A DNA stretch of 64,000 nt from Chondromyces crocatus (lineage in GTDB: Bacteria; Myxococcota_A; Polyangia; Polyangiales; Polyangiaceae). The notes below the pieces were generated by a model. That model was not told where the DNA came from. It did no database searches and worked only from the letters and a program-made list of their open reading frames with translations. Shown one piece after another: positions 26,811-34,754 of this stretch. Location of the stretch: contig NZ_CP012159.1 of assembly GCF_001189295.1 (NCBI RefSeq), positions 4,666,525-4,730,524 on the forward strand, written 5' to 3'. Numbering within the stretch: the first letter of the stretch is position 1; each line of letters opens with the position of its first letter. The position numbers and the translations under genes were made by a program.

Positions 26811-26846
26811 GAGAGGGAGGCAAGGCAAGCTGCGTGCCTCTCTCTG
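26811..26846 (-). promoter_or_regulatory. Leader hairpin before the pilin operon
   Basis: Inverted arms GAGAGGGAGGCA (26811-26822) and TGCCTCTCTCTG (26835-26846) can pair over 11 bases with one mismatch around a 12-base loop. The hairpin lies 12 to 48 bases before the fimT start, so in the minus-strand transcript it would sit in the leader, near the GGAG ribosome-binding site. Its regulatory effect is a guess. Confidence 0.3.
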
Positions 26847-26920
26847 CGGACAATAACGCGTTGAGACCGCCTGAAAATGGTTGGAAGCGCCGTTGCGTGG
26901 GGGCTAACGATTGCGGCGCT

Positions 26921-28069
26921 ATGAAAAAAGGTGCAAGGCCGACTCGCATGCGACCCTGTCCCACACTGCGGTGTGTTCTGCGCAGGCGGGTCGACCCACT
27001 GGCACTTGGCATGCTCGCGTTGGCCACGCTGGCGGGCTGCAAAGAGGATGAGCCTCGCCGCGCCCCACCACCGCCACCTGTGGTCGCCAAGGCCGACGCC
27101 TGTGCCAGTGGAGGCGGGAAGATCTCCGATGCGGCCAGCGCGTCGCTCTTCCCACGCGCCGTCGGAGGGTTCTGTCTGGATCCCAACGGTGGCGAGAAGG
27201 TCTTCGGTGAAGGCGCATCGCTCCCGCTCGACGGGATCTGCGACATGTTCGACGGGGAGTGCGAGATCTACAAGGGTTTCAACGTGCGTCGTGTCGTCGA
27301 GGCACGTTACGTCGATGGAAGCGGGACGAGCGCGACCATCGAGGTGCACCTCTCCAAGTTCGCCACGACCGATGGGGCGTATGCGATGTTCACGAAGCGC
27401 GTCGTCGGGGATGGTGACCCTGCCGATGAAGCCACCCCGCGCGCGCTCGATGCAGGGGGCGCCGCGGCGCTCGGGCTGGGCAACTCGTACCTGTGGCGTG
27501 GGCTGTACCTGGCCGAGATCACCTACAGCGACGAGTCGGCTGCCGAGGCGGCGTTGAAAAGCGCCAGCGACAAGGTGCTGCCGTTGCTCGTGAAGGACAT
27601 GGGGGAGAAGCTGCCCGGAGAGACGAGCCTGCCAGCGGCCGCCGAAGCGTTGCCCAAGGAGCACCGGCTGTCGCTGGGCATCCGCTATGTGTCGAAAGAC
27701 ATCCTGGGGGTCACGGGGCTCGGAGGAGGTGCCTTCGGGTACTACCGCGATGGGGCGAAGCGGTATCGGGTGCTCGCCGTGCAGCGTGACGACGACGATC
27801 AGGCCAAGGACACGCTCGCGAGCTTTGCCAAGCAGCCCGGGGCCAGCAAGGAGAAGGGGATCGAGGGGGGCATCGTGCGCTTGATGCACCGGGAAGGGGA
27901 CTCCCCGGCGACGGAGTGGGTCCTCGCCCGCAAGGGGAAGCTGCTGCTCGGTGTCGGTGACGAGTCGCGCGTGTTGCTCCCCGGGATGACAGCCGAGGAG
28001 CACGCCTCGATCTCTCTCTCTCGAGAAGAGAAGACCAGCCGTCTCCGGAAGGCGCTCAGCGGTAGCTGA
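26921..28069 (+). CDS. Lipoprotein of unknown function
   Basis: The precursor has a lipoprotein signal ending LALATLAGC, followed by a Pro-rich linker and a large alpha/beta domain. Recurrent features are FPRAVGGFCLDPNGGEKVF, a Cys pair (ICDMFDGECEIYKGF), VDGSGTSATIEVHLSKFATTDGAYAMFTKRV, and a second half of similar style. It resembles DUF6599-like lipoproteins in layout but I cannot confirm this. The start could be ATG 26921 or 26948; neither has a strong ribosome-binding site. It is divergent from the pilin operon and convergent with a parvulin gene. Confidence 0.7.
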   Translation: MKKGARPTRMRPCPTLRCVLRRRVDPLALGMLALATLAGCKEDEPRRAPPPPPVVAKADACASGGGKISDAASASLFPRAVGGFCLDPNGGEKVFGEGASLPLDGICDMFDGECEIYKGFNVRRVVEARYVDGSGTSATIEVHLSKFATTDGAYAMFTKRVVGDGDPADEATPRALDAGGAAALGLGNSYLWRGLYLAEITYSDESAAEAALKSASDKVLPLLVKDMGEKLPGETSLPAAAEALPKEHRLSLGIRYVSKDILGVTGLGGGAFGYYRDGAKRYRVLAVQRDDDDQAKDTLASFAKQPGASKEKGIEGGIVRLMHREGDSPATEWVLARKGKLLLGVGDESRVLLPGMTAEEHASISLSREEKTSRLRKALSGS

Positions 28070-28163
28070 AGCGACCCTGATCGCGAGGCGCATGCAGGGG
28101 GGCGGAGGGCCCGGCCTGGGCTCCGCGCGTCGGAGAAGTCATCGCTGAGCGGGGGGTCGACGG

Positions 28164-28196
28164 GGCCCCTCGATGCGTTGTGGGACGCGAGGGGCC
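28164..28196. terminator. GC-rich hairpin between convergent genes
   Basis: GGCCCCTCG and CGAGGGGCC pair perfectly over nine bases, with three further inner pairs after a small bulge and a six-base loop. It sits between the stops of the lipoprotein gene (28069) and the parvulin gene (28237), so it could end transcription from both sides. No T-tract follows, as is common at this GC content. Confidence 0.5.
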
Positions 28197-28236
28197 GGAG
28201 GGGGATGGCGTCCGGGCGCTTTCGGCCCGGTGAACG

Positions 28237-28986
28237 CTACTGAGTCCTGAGGATGACGTGGAAGCCGAAGGGCGTCTCCACGATCTCGCTGACCTCACCG
28301 ACCTTGATCTTCTCCAGGCCCTCCTGGAACTCGGGGACCATCGCTCCCTTGGGGAACTTCCCGAGATCACCGCCGCGCGCTTCGGCGCCCGGCTCGTCGG
28401 AGTACTCCTTCACGAACTCCGCGAACTTGCTCGGGTCGGCCTTGGCCTTCTTCATGGCCTCGGTGGCGCGCGCCTTGGCTTCCTCTTTGGTGCGCTGGAT
28501 GGTCGGCGGCGCACGACGGCTGCCGTTGTACATGACCAGGAGGTGCTTCGCGCCGAAGACCTCCCGAGGTGGCTGCGGCGTCGGGGGACGAGCCGGAAGC
28601 TGCGGGGTCGTCGCAGGCGTGGCGGGCGTCGCGGCGTGAGACTTGTGGTCGTGGTGGTCCTCGGTGGGAGCCACGGGCGCGGCGAATCGTACGAGCGGCG
28701 TCTTGTTGAAGAAGCCGAAGAAGCCGGCGAGACCGACGAGCAGTAGGACACCGAGCACCGCGTGGGGAAGCCACCACGTCGCATCGGCTTCCTCCGCGGG
28801 AGGAGCTGCCGGCGCCTTCTGTCCGTGGCTCGGTGCGTGGCCGCGGGCGTGACGACCGCGATCCGCTGCCTTCGCAGGAGCCGCTTCCTCTTCGTCTTCG
28901 TCCTCGTCCTCGTCTTCGTCCTCGTCCCTGTCGTCGAGCTCCTCTTCTTCGGCGGCCTTCGACTTGTGCTCGTCCTTCTTGCTCAT
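28237..28986 (-). CDS. Membrane-anchored parvulin-type peptidyl-prolyl isomerase
   Basis: The 249-residue protein opens with a charged, disordered head (MSKKDEHKSKAAEEEELDDR then alternating Asp/Glu, about 1-40), a Lys/His/Pro stretch, one membrane helix (HAVLGVLLLVGLAGFFGFF, about 75-95) and an external linker rich in His, Thr and Pro. The C-terminal rotamase domain (about 140-249) has the parvulin pattern FGAKHLLVMYNGS, FAEFVKEYSDEPGAEARGGDLG and GEVSEIVETPFGFHVI. It likely assists folding of exported proteins outside the cytoplasm. The acidic run in the cytoplasmic head is unusual for the family. Confidence 0.9.
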   Translation of the reverse strand: MSKKDEHKSKAAEEEELDDRDEDEDEDEDEDEEEAAPAKAADRGRHARGHAPSHGQKAPAAPPAEEADATWWLPHAVLGVLLLVGLAGFFGFFNKTPLVRFAAPVAPTEDHHDHKSHAATPATPATTPQLPARPPTPQPPREVFGAKHLLVMYNGSRRAPPTIQRTKEEAKARATEAMKKAKADPSKFAEFVKEYSDEPGAEARGGDLGKFPKGAMVPEFQEGLEKIKVGEVSEIVETPFGFHVILRTQ

Positions 28987-29044
28987 CTGGGAGTTCCTTT
29001 TACGCTCGCTGTTTGCGCGGGTACAAGACCTGCGGCGTCCTCAA

Positions 29045-29893
29045 TCAGCCGATCTCCGCCCATGCACCCGTCAGAACGGGGTCGGGGCGGCCCTTGACGG
29101 AAGCCAGGACCGCAATTTTCCCGTCGTCGAGATGCCATCCCTGCGTGACGATCACATCGCCAGGCCAGACGGGCTTCCTGAACTGAGCGGCGAACGTCCG
29201 GAGGCGGGATGCATCCCCTCTGGCAGCATGCCGCACGACCGCTCGGGCGGCGAACCCGTACGTGCAGAGCCCGTGCAGGATGGGACCCTGCTCGAAGCCG
29301 ACCGAGGCCGCAAAGGCGGGATCCGCATGCAGCGGGTTCAGATCACCGGAGAGGCGATACAGGAGTGCCTGTTCGGGGCTGGTCGCCTCTTCTTCCGTCC
29401 AGTCGGGGGCTCGATCCTTGGGGACCGAGGGCTCCTGCTCCTCGGTCGCGGGCCGCCGGACACCGAACCCGCCTGCGCCGCGGAAGATGATGGACCAGGT
29501 CGTGTCGAAGAGCGGCTCGCCGTCCAGCGTGGTCCGCGTCTCCAGGATCACCTGGGCGAACTTCTTCAGGTCGTACATGGCCTGCAGCGTGCCCACGGTG
29601 CTGAGGGTCCCGCTTGCAGGGATGGGGCGATGGAGACGCACCTTCTGTCCGCCGTGCACGACCATCGCCATGTCACCGCCGGAGTGGGTGAGCATGCCGA
29701 GGACCGCTTGATACGCAGGGATCACGGCGAAGGTCGGATAGACGGCGAGCCCTCCCGGCGTCCCTTCGTACAGGTACGGCAGCTCGTCCCGGCGCGCGCC
29801 GATCCCGAGCGCATAGAGCGCGACCGTCTTCCAGTCGTAGGTGAAGCTGTTGGGCTGAGTCGTGTAACCAACGGTCGAGGGATCCAGGGGCAT
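29045..29893 (-). CDS. MaoC-type (R)-specific enoyl-CoA hydratase
   Basis: The 282-residue protein has the double hot-dog arrangement of hydratase 2: an N-terminal non-catalytic half (YDWKTVALYALGIGARRDELPYLYEG) and a C-terminal half with YRLSGDLNPLHADPAFA, where Asp and His form the hydratase 2 motif, followed by GFEQGPILHGLCTYGFAARAV. It resembles the hydratase part of eukaryotic MFE-2. It hydrates trans-2-enoyl-CoA to (R)-3-hydroxyacyl-CoA for beta-oxidation or polyhydroxyalkanoate supply. It stands alone between intergenic gaps of 58 and 172 bases. Confidence 0.92.
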   Translation of the reverse strand: MPLDPSTVGYTTQPNSFTYDWKTVALYALGIGARRDELPYLYEGTPGGLAVYPTFAVIPAYQAVLGMLTHSGGDMAMVVHGGQKVRLHRPIPASGTLSTVGTLQAMYDLKKFAQVILETRTTLDGEPLFDTTWSIIFRGAGGFGVRRPATEEQEPSVPKDRAPDWTEEEATSPEQALLYRLSGDLNPLHADPAFAASVGFEQGPILHGLCTYGFAARAVVRHAARGDASRLRTFAAQFRKPVWPGDVIVTQGWHLDDGKIAVLASVKGRPDPVLTGAWAEIG

Positions 29894-30065
29894 GGTGGCT
29901 CCAGAGAGGGCTGATCGACGACAAGGGCCTACAGAGCCATCGAGGTCGCGTCAACAACGTGTCGGCTGCGAGGACCTCATCACCACGGTCGGAGCGGCCG
30001 GTTTCTGATGCAACGACGAGCGTCGAGCCCGCAGGGCAGCGAGGGCGCCGTGCGTGCCGTGTGCA

Positions 30066-30800
30066 TCAGAGCGCGATGCGGTACGCGATGGTCAGCCCCA
30101 GATCGAACATGTCGATGCGACCCTTCAAGGACGCGAAGTCGCCGGTGGGGAGCTGCTCGGGCTGGCCAGGCAAGAACCAGTTCGAGTAGCGGACCTGGGC
30201 GCCGAAGCTCCAGTTGTCCGCGAAGGTCCACTCGGCGCCGACGCCGAGCCCCGCTGCGAGCCCCTCCGTGCCGAGGGTGGCGGCGCGCGGTCCGATGAAC
30301 GCCGTGTCCGCGTACGGCTCTCGGTCGGCCACCACCGACCAGGAGTCGTTGACCACGACCCCTCCGAACGTTCCGCCGACCCAGAGCTCCCAGGTGTCGA
30401 AGCGGAGCCCGTAGTAACGAAACTGAGCCTCCACCAGGAAGTAGCTGCGGGAGTGCTCGCGCTCCAGTTCCGGATCTCCAGGCGCCCGATCGGCGCTCAG
30501 ATCGAGCGCCCAGACGATGCCCGCCCCCAGCCCGAGGGGGCCATAACGGTAGAGGTTGTGCAGGGAGAACGAGAGGCTGCTCTCCCCTTGCTCGCAGCGG
30601 TTGAGCGCGACCGGACAGACGTCGGCCGCGGGGAGCGTGAGCATGCCGGCGCCGAGCGTGAACTGCGTGAACGGCAGGCTCTGCTCGAACGCGGCCGCGG
30701 CGCGCCTCGCCGCTCGGCTTTCATCCGCGCGGGAGACGCCGGCCGCTGCCGTGAGCCCCGCGAGCGCTGCAGCGAAGACCGCGGTCTGCCTCATAGCCAT
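30066..30800 (-). CDS. Outer-membrane beta-barrel protein
   Basis: The 244-residue precursor has a signal peptide (MAMRQTAVFAAALAGLTAAA, cleavage near SRA) and a mature part of alternating amphipathic strands rich in aromatic residues (LSFSLHNLYRYGPLGLGAGIVWALDLS, YFLVEAQFRYYGLRFDTWELWVGGTFGG, GAQVRYSNWFLPG) ending LGLTIAYRIAL. Such proteins fit OmpW/OprF-style barrels. Its start overlaps the stop of the Ser/Thr kinase gene by ten bases, so translation may be coupled to the kinase. An ATG at 30794 is an alternative. Confidence 0.8.
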   Translation of the reverse strand: MAMRQTAVFAAALAGLTAAAGVSRADESRAARRAAAAFEQSLPFTQFTLGAGMLTLPAADVCPVALNRCEQGESSLSFSLHNLYRYGPLGLGAGIVWALDLSADRAPGDPELEREHSRSYFLVEAQFRYYGLRFDTWELWVGGTFGGVVVNDSWSVVADREPYADTAFIGPRAATLGTEGLAAGLGVGAEWTFADNWSFGAQVRYSNWFLPGQPEQLPTGDFASLKGRIDMFDLGLTIAYRIAL

Positions 30801-32977
30801 GGTGCACTGGTGGGGGGCAGAGAGGCCGGATCGGGCGAGAATGTGGGCGCCGAAGGCGGCAACTCGGGGCTTTGAAGTGGCTGCGGGGTGGGCAAGGTGG
30901 AGGCCGGGGGCGGGGGGGGCGTTGGCTGGAGAGGCTGCGCGTCAGGGGCTCTGGGGATCGCGCGTTGAGGGGCGCCGGGGGCAGATGAGGGGGCTCCCCC
31001 TCGAGCGGTCGCCGGTCCCCCTCCACGACCGGGAGGGGCTGGCACGAGCGCGGTGGTCTCTTTGCCACCCGGAGCCTTCCCCGACTCCAGCTCGGCGGCG
31101 AGATGCTGCGCGGTGGTGAACTCGGGGGCCAGCTCGAGAGCGAGACGGACGAGCCGGATCGCACCAGGCAGATCACCTGCATACTTGCGCCCGAGTGCCG
31201 TGGCCACGAGGCGCTCTGCAGCTTCACGGCGCAGCTCGCGCACCCGTCCATCGGTGGGCCACCGGGACTGGGCTCGCTCGGTGATCTCCTTGACGTTCTC
31301 CCCTTGGGGCGCATCCCATGCGTGTCGACGCATGCACTCGCGCGCCCGCTCGAGGTGCGCCTCGATGGAGTTCGGTGACTGCGGGGCGAGCGCTCCGAGG
31401 TGCTGACCACCCAGCACGAGGACCAGGCCCACGAGACCACAGCACGCCGCGATGGCGACCGCGCGTGCGAGCTTCGCGCGACGAGGCCGCGGGTGGGCCT
31501 CCGACGCGACCCCATGCATCGTCGACGGCGGCTCGAGTTCCGGCCCGCTCAGGTCTGCGCCCATCGTCGAGGCCCCTGGGTGTCGACCCTCGGCATCGTG
31601 CCCCTGCGATGTCCGCGCGCGATGCTCCCCCACCTCGTGCCGCGCAGCGCCCGGCAGCGCGTTTCCGTCGAGCAGCGAGCGCCGCGCAGGCAGAGGGGTT
31701 TCCGCCGCGACGCCGCACGGCTCGGCCGCCATGTCCGCGACCGGCATCGCCTCGAGCGCCTCCGCATGGCTCCGCGCCGAGAGCCCCGCCGCATCCTCCT
31801 CTCGGCCCGACTCCAGCGCAGGTGCGTCCGCGGCTCCCAGCCGGGCTGCGAGTTCGGGGCTGAGTTCCAGGGCGCGGGTGCGCGCCTTCGAGGCGAGCTT
31901 CACCAGCCCGCTCGTGCGCGTCATCCGCGCTGGGGCTTGAATCTCCTCGGGATCGAGCCCGCTCGCACGCGCGGCCAGGGCGAACTCGTGCCGCAGCGCG
32001 CGCGCGTCTCGCGCTCGTTCCCCGGGCCGCTTCGCCAGGTTCTGCATGATCACCTGCGCGATCGGGGTCGGAACGTAGCTGGCGCGCGTGATGCTTCGCA
32101 GGTCGGGAGGCGGAGCGTGGGTGTGCTGGACCAGCAACGCGACCGGCGAGTCGCCCTCGAAGGGGGCGCGCCCCGCGAGACACTGATAGAGCATCGTCGC
32201 GATCGAGTACACATCCGCTGCCGGACCGACCGACTGACCCTCGGCTCCCTCGGGAGAGATGTACTTCGCCGTCCCGAAGATGAGCCCTGCTTGCGTGGCG
32301 ACCGCCTTGTCCGCCCAGTCGAAGCGCGCGATGCCGAAGTCGAGGACCTTCACGAAGTCCGGATCCTCGCCCCGGCGCACGAGCATGATGTTCTCGGGCT
32401 TAAGATCGCGGTGGACGATGCCCTGAGCGTGCGCCTCGCCCACCGCGTCGCAGACCTGCAGGATGATGTGCAGCGCCCGTGGCAAGGGCAGCGCGTTTTC
32501 ATCCCCGCCCGTGCCCGCAGCGGCCAGCGCGGAGAGCAGGGAGAGACCGTCGAGGTGCTCCATGACCAGGTACAGCTCGCCACCGACGTGGGGGACGGCG
32601 CAGGGCGGGATGGTGCCCGACATCAGCACCTGCACCACGTTGGGGTGCACGAGCCGGCTCGCGATCTTGGCTTCCCGGTGAAAACGTCCCGTCAGCTCCG
32701 CGTTCCCGCTCATCTCCCGGTGCAGGATCTTCACCGCGACATCGCGCTCGATCCCTGCCTGGAAGGCCCGGTAAACGCGCCCCATCGAGCCGATGCCGAT
32801 GAGGTGCTGCAGCCTGATCTGTCCCGCGAGTTCCAGCCCCGCATACGGGTCGGTCTCGGTGACGGGGGCAACCTTCCGCGAGGTATGAAGGGGCGTGCCG
32901 TCTCGTGGGCAGTAGAGCACATCCGCGTCATAGCGGTCGCCACAGGAAGGGCAGCTCTTCGCGGGGCCAGGCTGCAT
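30791..32977 (-). CDS. Ser/Thr protein kinase with zinc-ribbon-like N-terminus
   Basis: From ATG 32977 the 728-residue protein begins with a zinc-ribbon-like motif (CPSCGDRYDADVLYCPRDG; C9, C12, C23, with Asp at the usual fourth Cys). A complete Hanks-type kinase domain (about 45-330) follows: GIGSMGRVYRAF (P-loop), VAVKIL (catalytic Lys), HRDLKPENIML (catalytic loop), DFGIARFD (Mg loop) and SPEGAEGQ instead of APE. A disordered Ala/Glu/His linker leads to one membrane helix (IAACCGLVGLVLVLGG, about 520) and an external TPR-like region (ELAPEFTTAQHLAAELES) with a Pro-rich tail. It probably senses an external signal. The start ATG at 33043 is an alternative. Confidence 0.9.
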   Translation of the reverse strand: MQPGPAKSCPSCGDRYDADVLYCPRDGTPLHTSRKVAPVTETDPYAGLELAGQIRLQHLIGIGSMGRVYRAFQAGIERDVAVKILHREMSGNAELTGRFHREAKIASRLVHPNVVQVLMSGTIPPCAVPHVGGELYLVMEHLDGLSLLSALAAAGTGGDENALPLPRALHIILQVCDAVGEAHAQGIVHRDLKPENIMLVRRGEDPDFVKVLDFGIARFDWADKAVATQAGLIFGTAKYISPEGAEGQSVGPAADVYSIATMLYQCLAGRAPFEGDSPVALLVQHTHAPPPDLRSITRASYVPTPIAQVIMQNLAKRPGERARDARALRHEFALAARASGLDPEEIQAPARMTRTSGLVKLASKARTRALELSPELAARLGAADAPALESGREEDAAGLSARSHAEALEAMPVADMAAEPCGVAAETPLPARRSLLDGNALPGAARHEVGEHRARTSQGHDAEGRHPGASTMGADLSGPELEPPSTMHGVASEAHPRPRRAKLARAVAIAACCGLVGLVLVLGGQHLGALAPQSPNSIEAHLERARECMRRHAWDAPQGENVKEITERAQSRWPTDGRVRELRREAAERLVATALGRKYAGDLPGAIRLVRLALELAPEFTTAQHLAAELESGKAPGGKETTALVPAPPGRGGGPATARGGAPSSAPGAPQRAIPRAPDAQPLQPTPPPPPASTLPTPQPLQSPELPPSAPTFSPDPASLPPTSAPWL

Positions 32978-33632
32978 CGAGGGGAGCGAGCATAGCACTG
33001 CTGCCCCGCGGGGACCTCGTCCAGCGCCGTCCGGCCTGGGCATCCCACCCGAGACCCCCGCCAGTCAGGTCTGAGGACCCGCGGCGATGGATCGTAGGAC
33101 CCGGAGCGATGGAGACGAGCGCCCTGGAGGATGGGGGAACGGCAGAGGCCAGACGTGCCCCTTCAGCCGACCTACCTGCGACGACGTCCTCTCCAGCGGG
33201 AGCCCCCTCTACCCGCGGATGTCCGATCAGTGGATGCACCGAGAGGTGCTGCCCCTCTGGAGAGCTACCGAACATCCAGCCGATGGAGGCATGGCCTCCC
33301 CCCTCCCTCGTCCGGTCGGCTCTGCCCGTCAGTCGGCTCGGTCCGTCGCGCTGGGCAGGTCCAACCGCTGGTATCTGGGCGGCGCGAGGGCGCTGTGCGG
33401 GCACTCGCTCCTCGCTCCGAACCCTCGGTCCCCGGGGGGGCAATCGCTGGATGGGAGCGAGTTCTCCGCTGCCCGTACCGGGTCTACGGGTGCTGGCTCT
33501 TCGAGTCCTGGCGCCTCCGCGGGCCGAGCAGCGCCAGGGATGAATCCTGTCGACCGGCCGGGACATGAGCCTGCTCCTCCCGGAGCATGAGCCTGATTCT
33601 CCCCGAGGTGGAGGCCGTCACCTACACCGAAC
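32978..33632. other. Long intergenic stretch without a convincing gene
   Basis: About 650 bases lie between the divergent kinase (minus) and scpA (plus). Open frames exist on both strands but their products are Arg/Pro/Ser-rich with no recognisable fold or ribosome-binding site. The stretch probably holds divergent promoters. A 22-base imperfect tandem repeat lies at 33564-33607, close to scpA. Confidence 0.4.
33564..33607 (+). repeat. 22-base imperfect tandem repeat before scpA
   Basis: Two adjacent copies begin CATGAGCCTG and end CCGGAG or CCCGAG, differing at four positions. They end 25 bases before the scpA ATG, so they may be part of its leader. Confidence 0.5.
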
Positions 33633-34754
33633 ATGGACCGTTCGACACCTCCGGATTACCGTCTGCGCGATGAGCCGCCGGAAGGAGCGTGTCACCGCGT
33701 GAGAGCCCAGAAGACTGCACGAGCAGGACTGGAGCAGGGTTCCGCGCGCACGGCCCCCCGGGAGCCTCGGGCGAAGGGGTCTTCCACGTCCTCCGCGGCC
33801 GAGCGAGAGACCCACGATGCCTCCCAGGAGGGCCCTCAGGAGCCGAGAGAGGGGGAGTACTTCGTCCACCTTCCGAGTTTCGAGGGCCCGCTCGATCTGC
33901 TGCTCCATCTCATCCAGAAGCACGAACTCGACATCCTCGACATCCCGGTGAGCTTCATCACGGCGAAGTACCTCGAATACCTCAAGGTGATGAAGTCACT
34001 CGCAATCGATCTAGCGAGTGAATACCTGGTCATGGCCGCCACCCTCACGCACATCAAGTCGAAGATGCTGCTGCCCGTGGTCCCTGCCGGCCAGGACGAC
34101 GACGGCATGCCAGGCGAAGAAGAAGACCCGCGCGCGGAACTCGTGCGCCGGCTGCTCGAATACCAGAAGTACAAGGCGGCAGCAGAGGCGTTCAGCGAGC
34201 GCAGCACCCTCGGTCGTGACGTGTTCATGAGAGGGATGAGCGAAGAGGAAGTGCCGCTGGGCCCTGCCCCCTTTGCCCCGGTGAATGCCTTCAACCTCCT
34301 CGATGCATTCGAGAAGATCCTGGGTCGCACCAGCGTGCGCATCGATCACGAGGTGGTGTTCGATCGAATCTCGATCACCGACCGCATCGTCGAGCTCACC
34401 GAGAAGCTGTCCTCTCGTAAAGCGATGACCTTCGAGGCCTTGCTGCTCGACGGGATCCCCCGTGGCACGACGATCTCGAGATTCGACTTGATCATCACGT
34501 TTCTGGCCGTGCTCGAGATGTGCAAGCTCAGATTGCTTCGTGTTCACCAGACGGACTCTCTCTCGACCATTCACGTCGAGCTGACGGTCCGTGGAGAAGA
34601 GTCGACCTTCGATGACTTCGAAGTCGAAGGTTCTCCGCTGGAAGCCTCGGAGGAGACGGACCCGGAGGCCTCTCGGTCGGGCTACGGGGATACCGTCATG
34701 GAGCAGGGGAGCATCGACGCGGACCTCTATGAGGTGATGGATGTCGAGGGCTGA
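33633..34754 (+). CDS. scpA: Segregation and condensation protein A
   Basis: The 373-residue protein has the kleisin ScpA pattern: after about 70 residues of disordered lead comes YFVHLPSFEGPLDLLLHLIQKHELDILDIPVSFITAKYLEYL, then LASEYLVMAATLTHIKSKMLLP, and a C-terminal winged helix (FLAVLEMCKLRLLRVHQTD). ScpA bridges the SMC heads and binds ScpB, making the bacterial condensin. The acidic tail after the winged helix is longer than usual. It ends 14 bases inside the start of scpB, so the two genes are likely coupled. Confidence 0.95.
   Translation: MDRSTPPDYRLRDEPPEGACHRVRAQKTARAGLEQGSARTAPREPRAKGSSTSSAAERETHDASQEGPQEPREGEYFVHLPSFEGPLDLLLHLIQKHELDILDIPVSFITAKYLEYLKVMKSLAIDLASEYLVMAATLTHIKSKMLLPVVPAGQDDDGMPGEEEDPRAELVRRLLEYQKYKAAAEAFSERSTLGRDVFMRGMSEEEVPLGPAPFAPVNAFNLLDAFEKILGRTSVRIDHEVVFDRISITDRIVELTEKLSSRKAMTFEALLLDGIPRGTTISRFDLIITFLAVLEMCKLRLLRVHQTDSLSTIHVELTVRGEESTFDDFEVEGSPLEASEETDPEASRSGYGDTVMEQGSIDADLYEVMDVEG

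Noticed and set aside
32978-33632. Open frames in the kinase/scpA gap
   Set aside because: Frames on both strands give Arg/Pro/Ser-rich products without a domain or ribosome-binding site.
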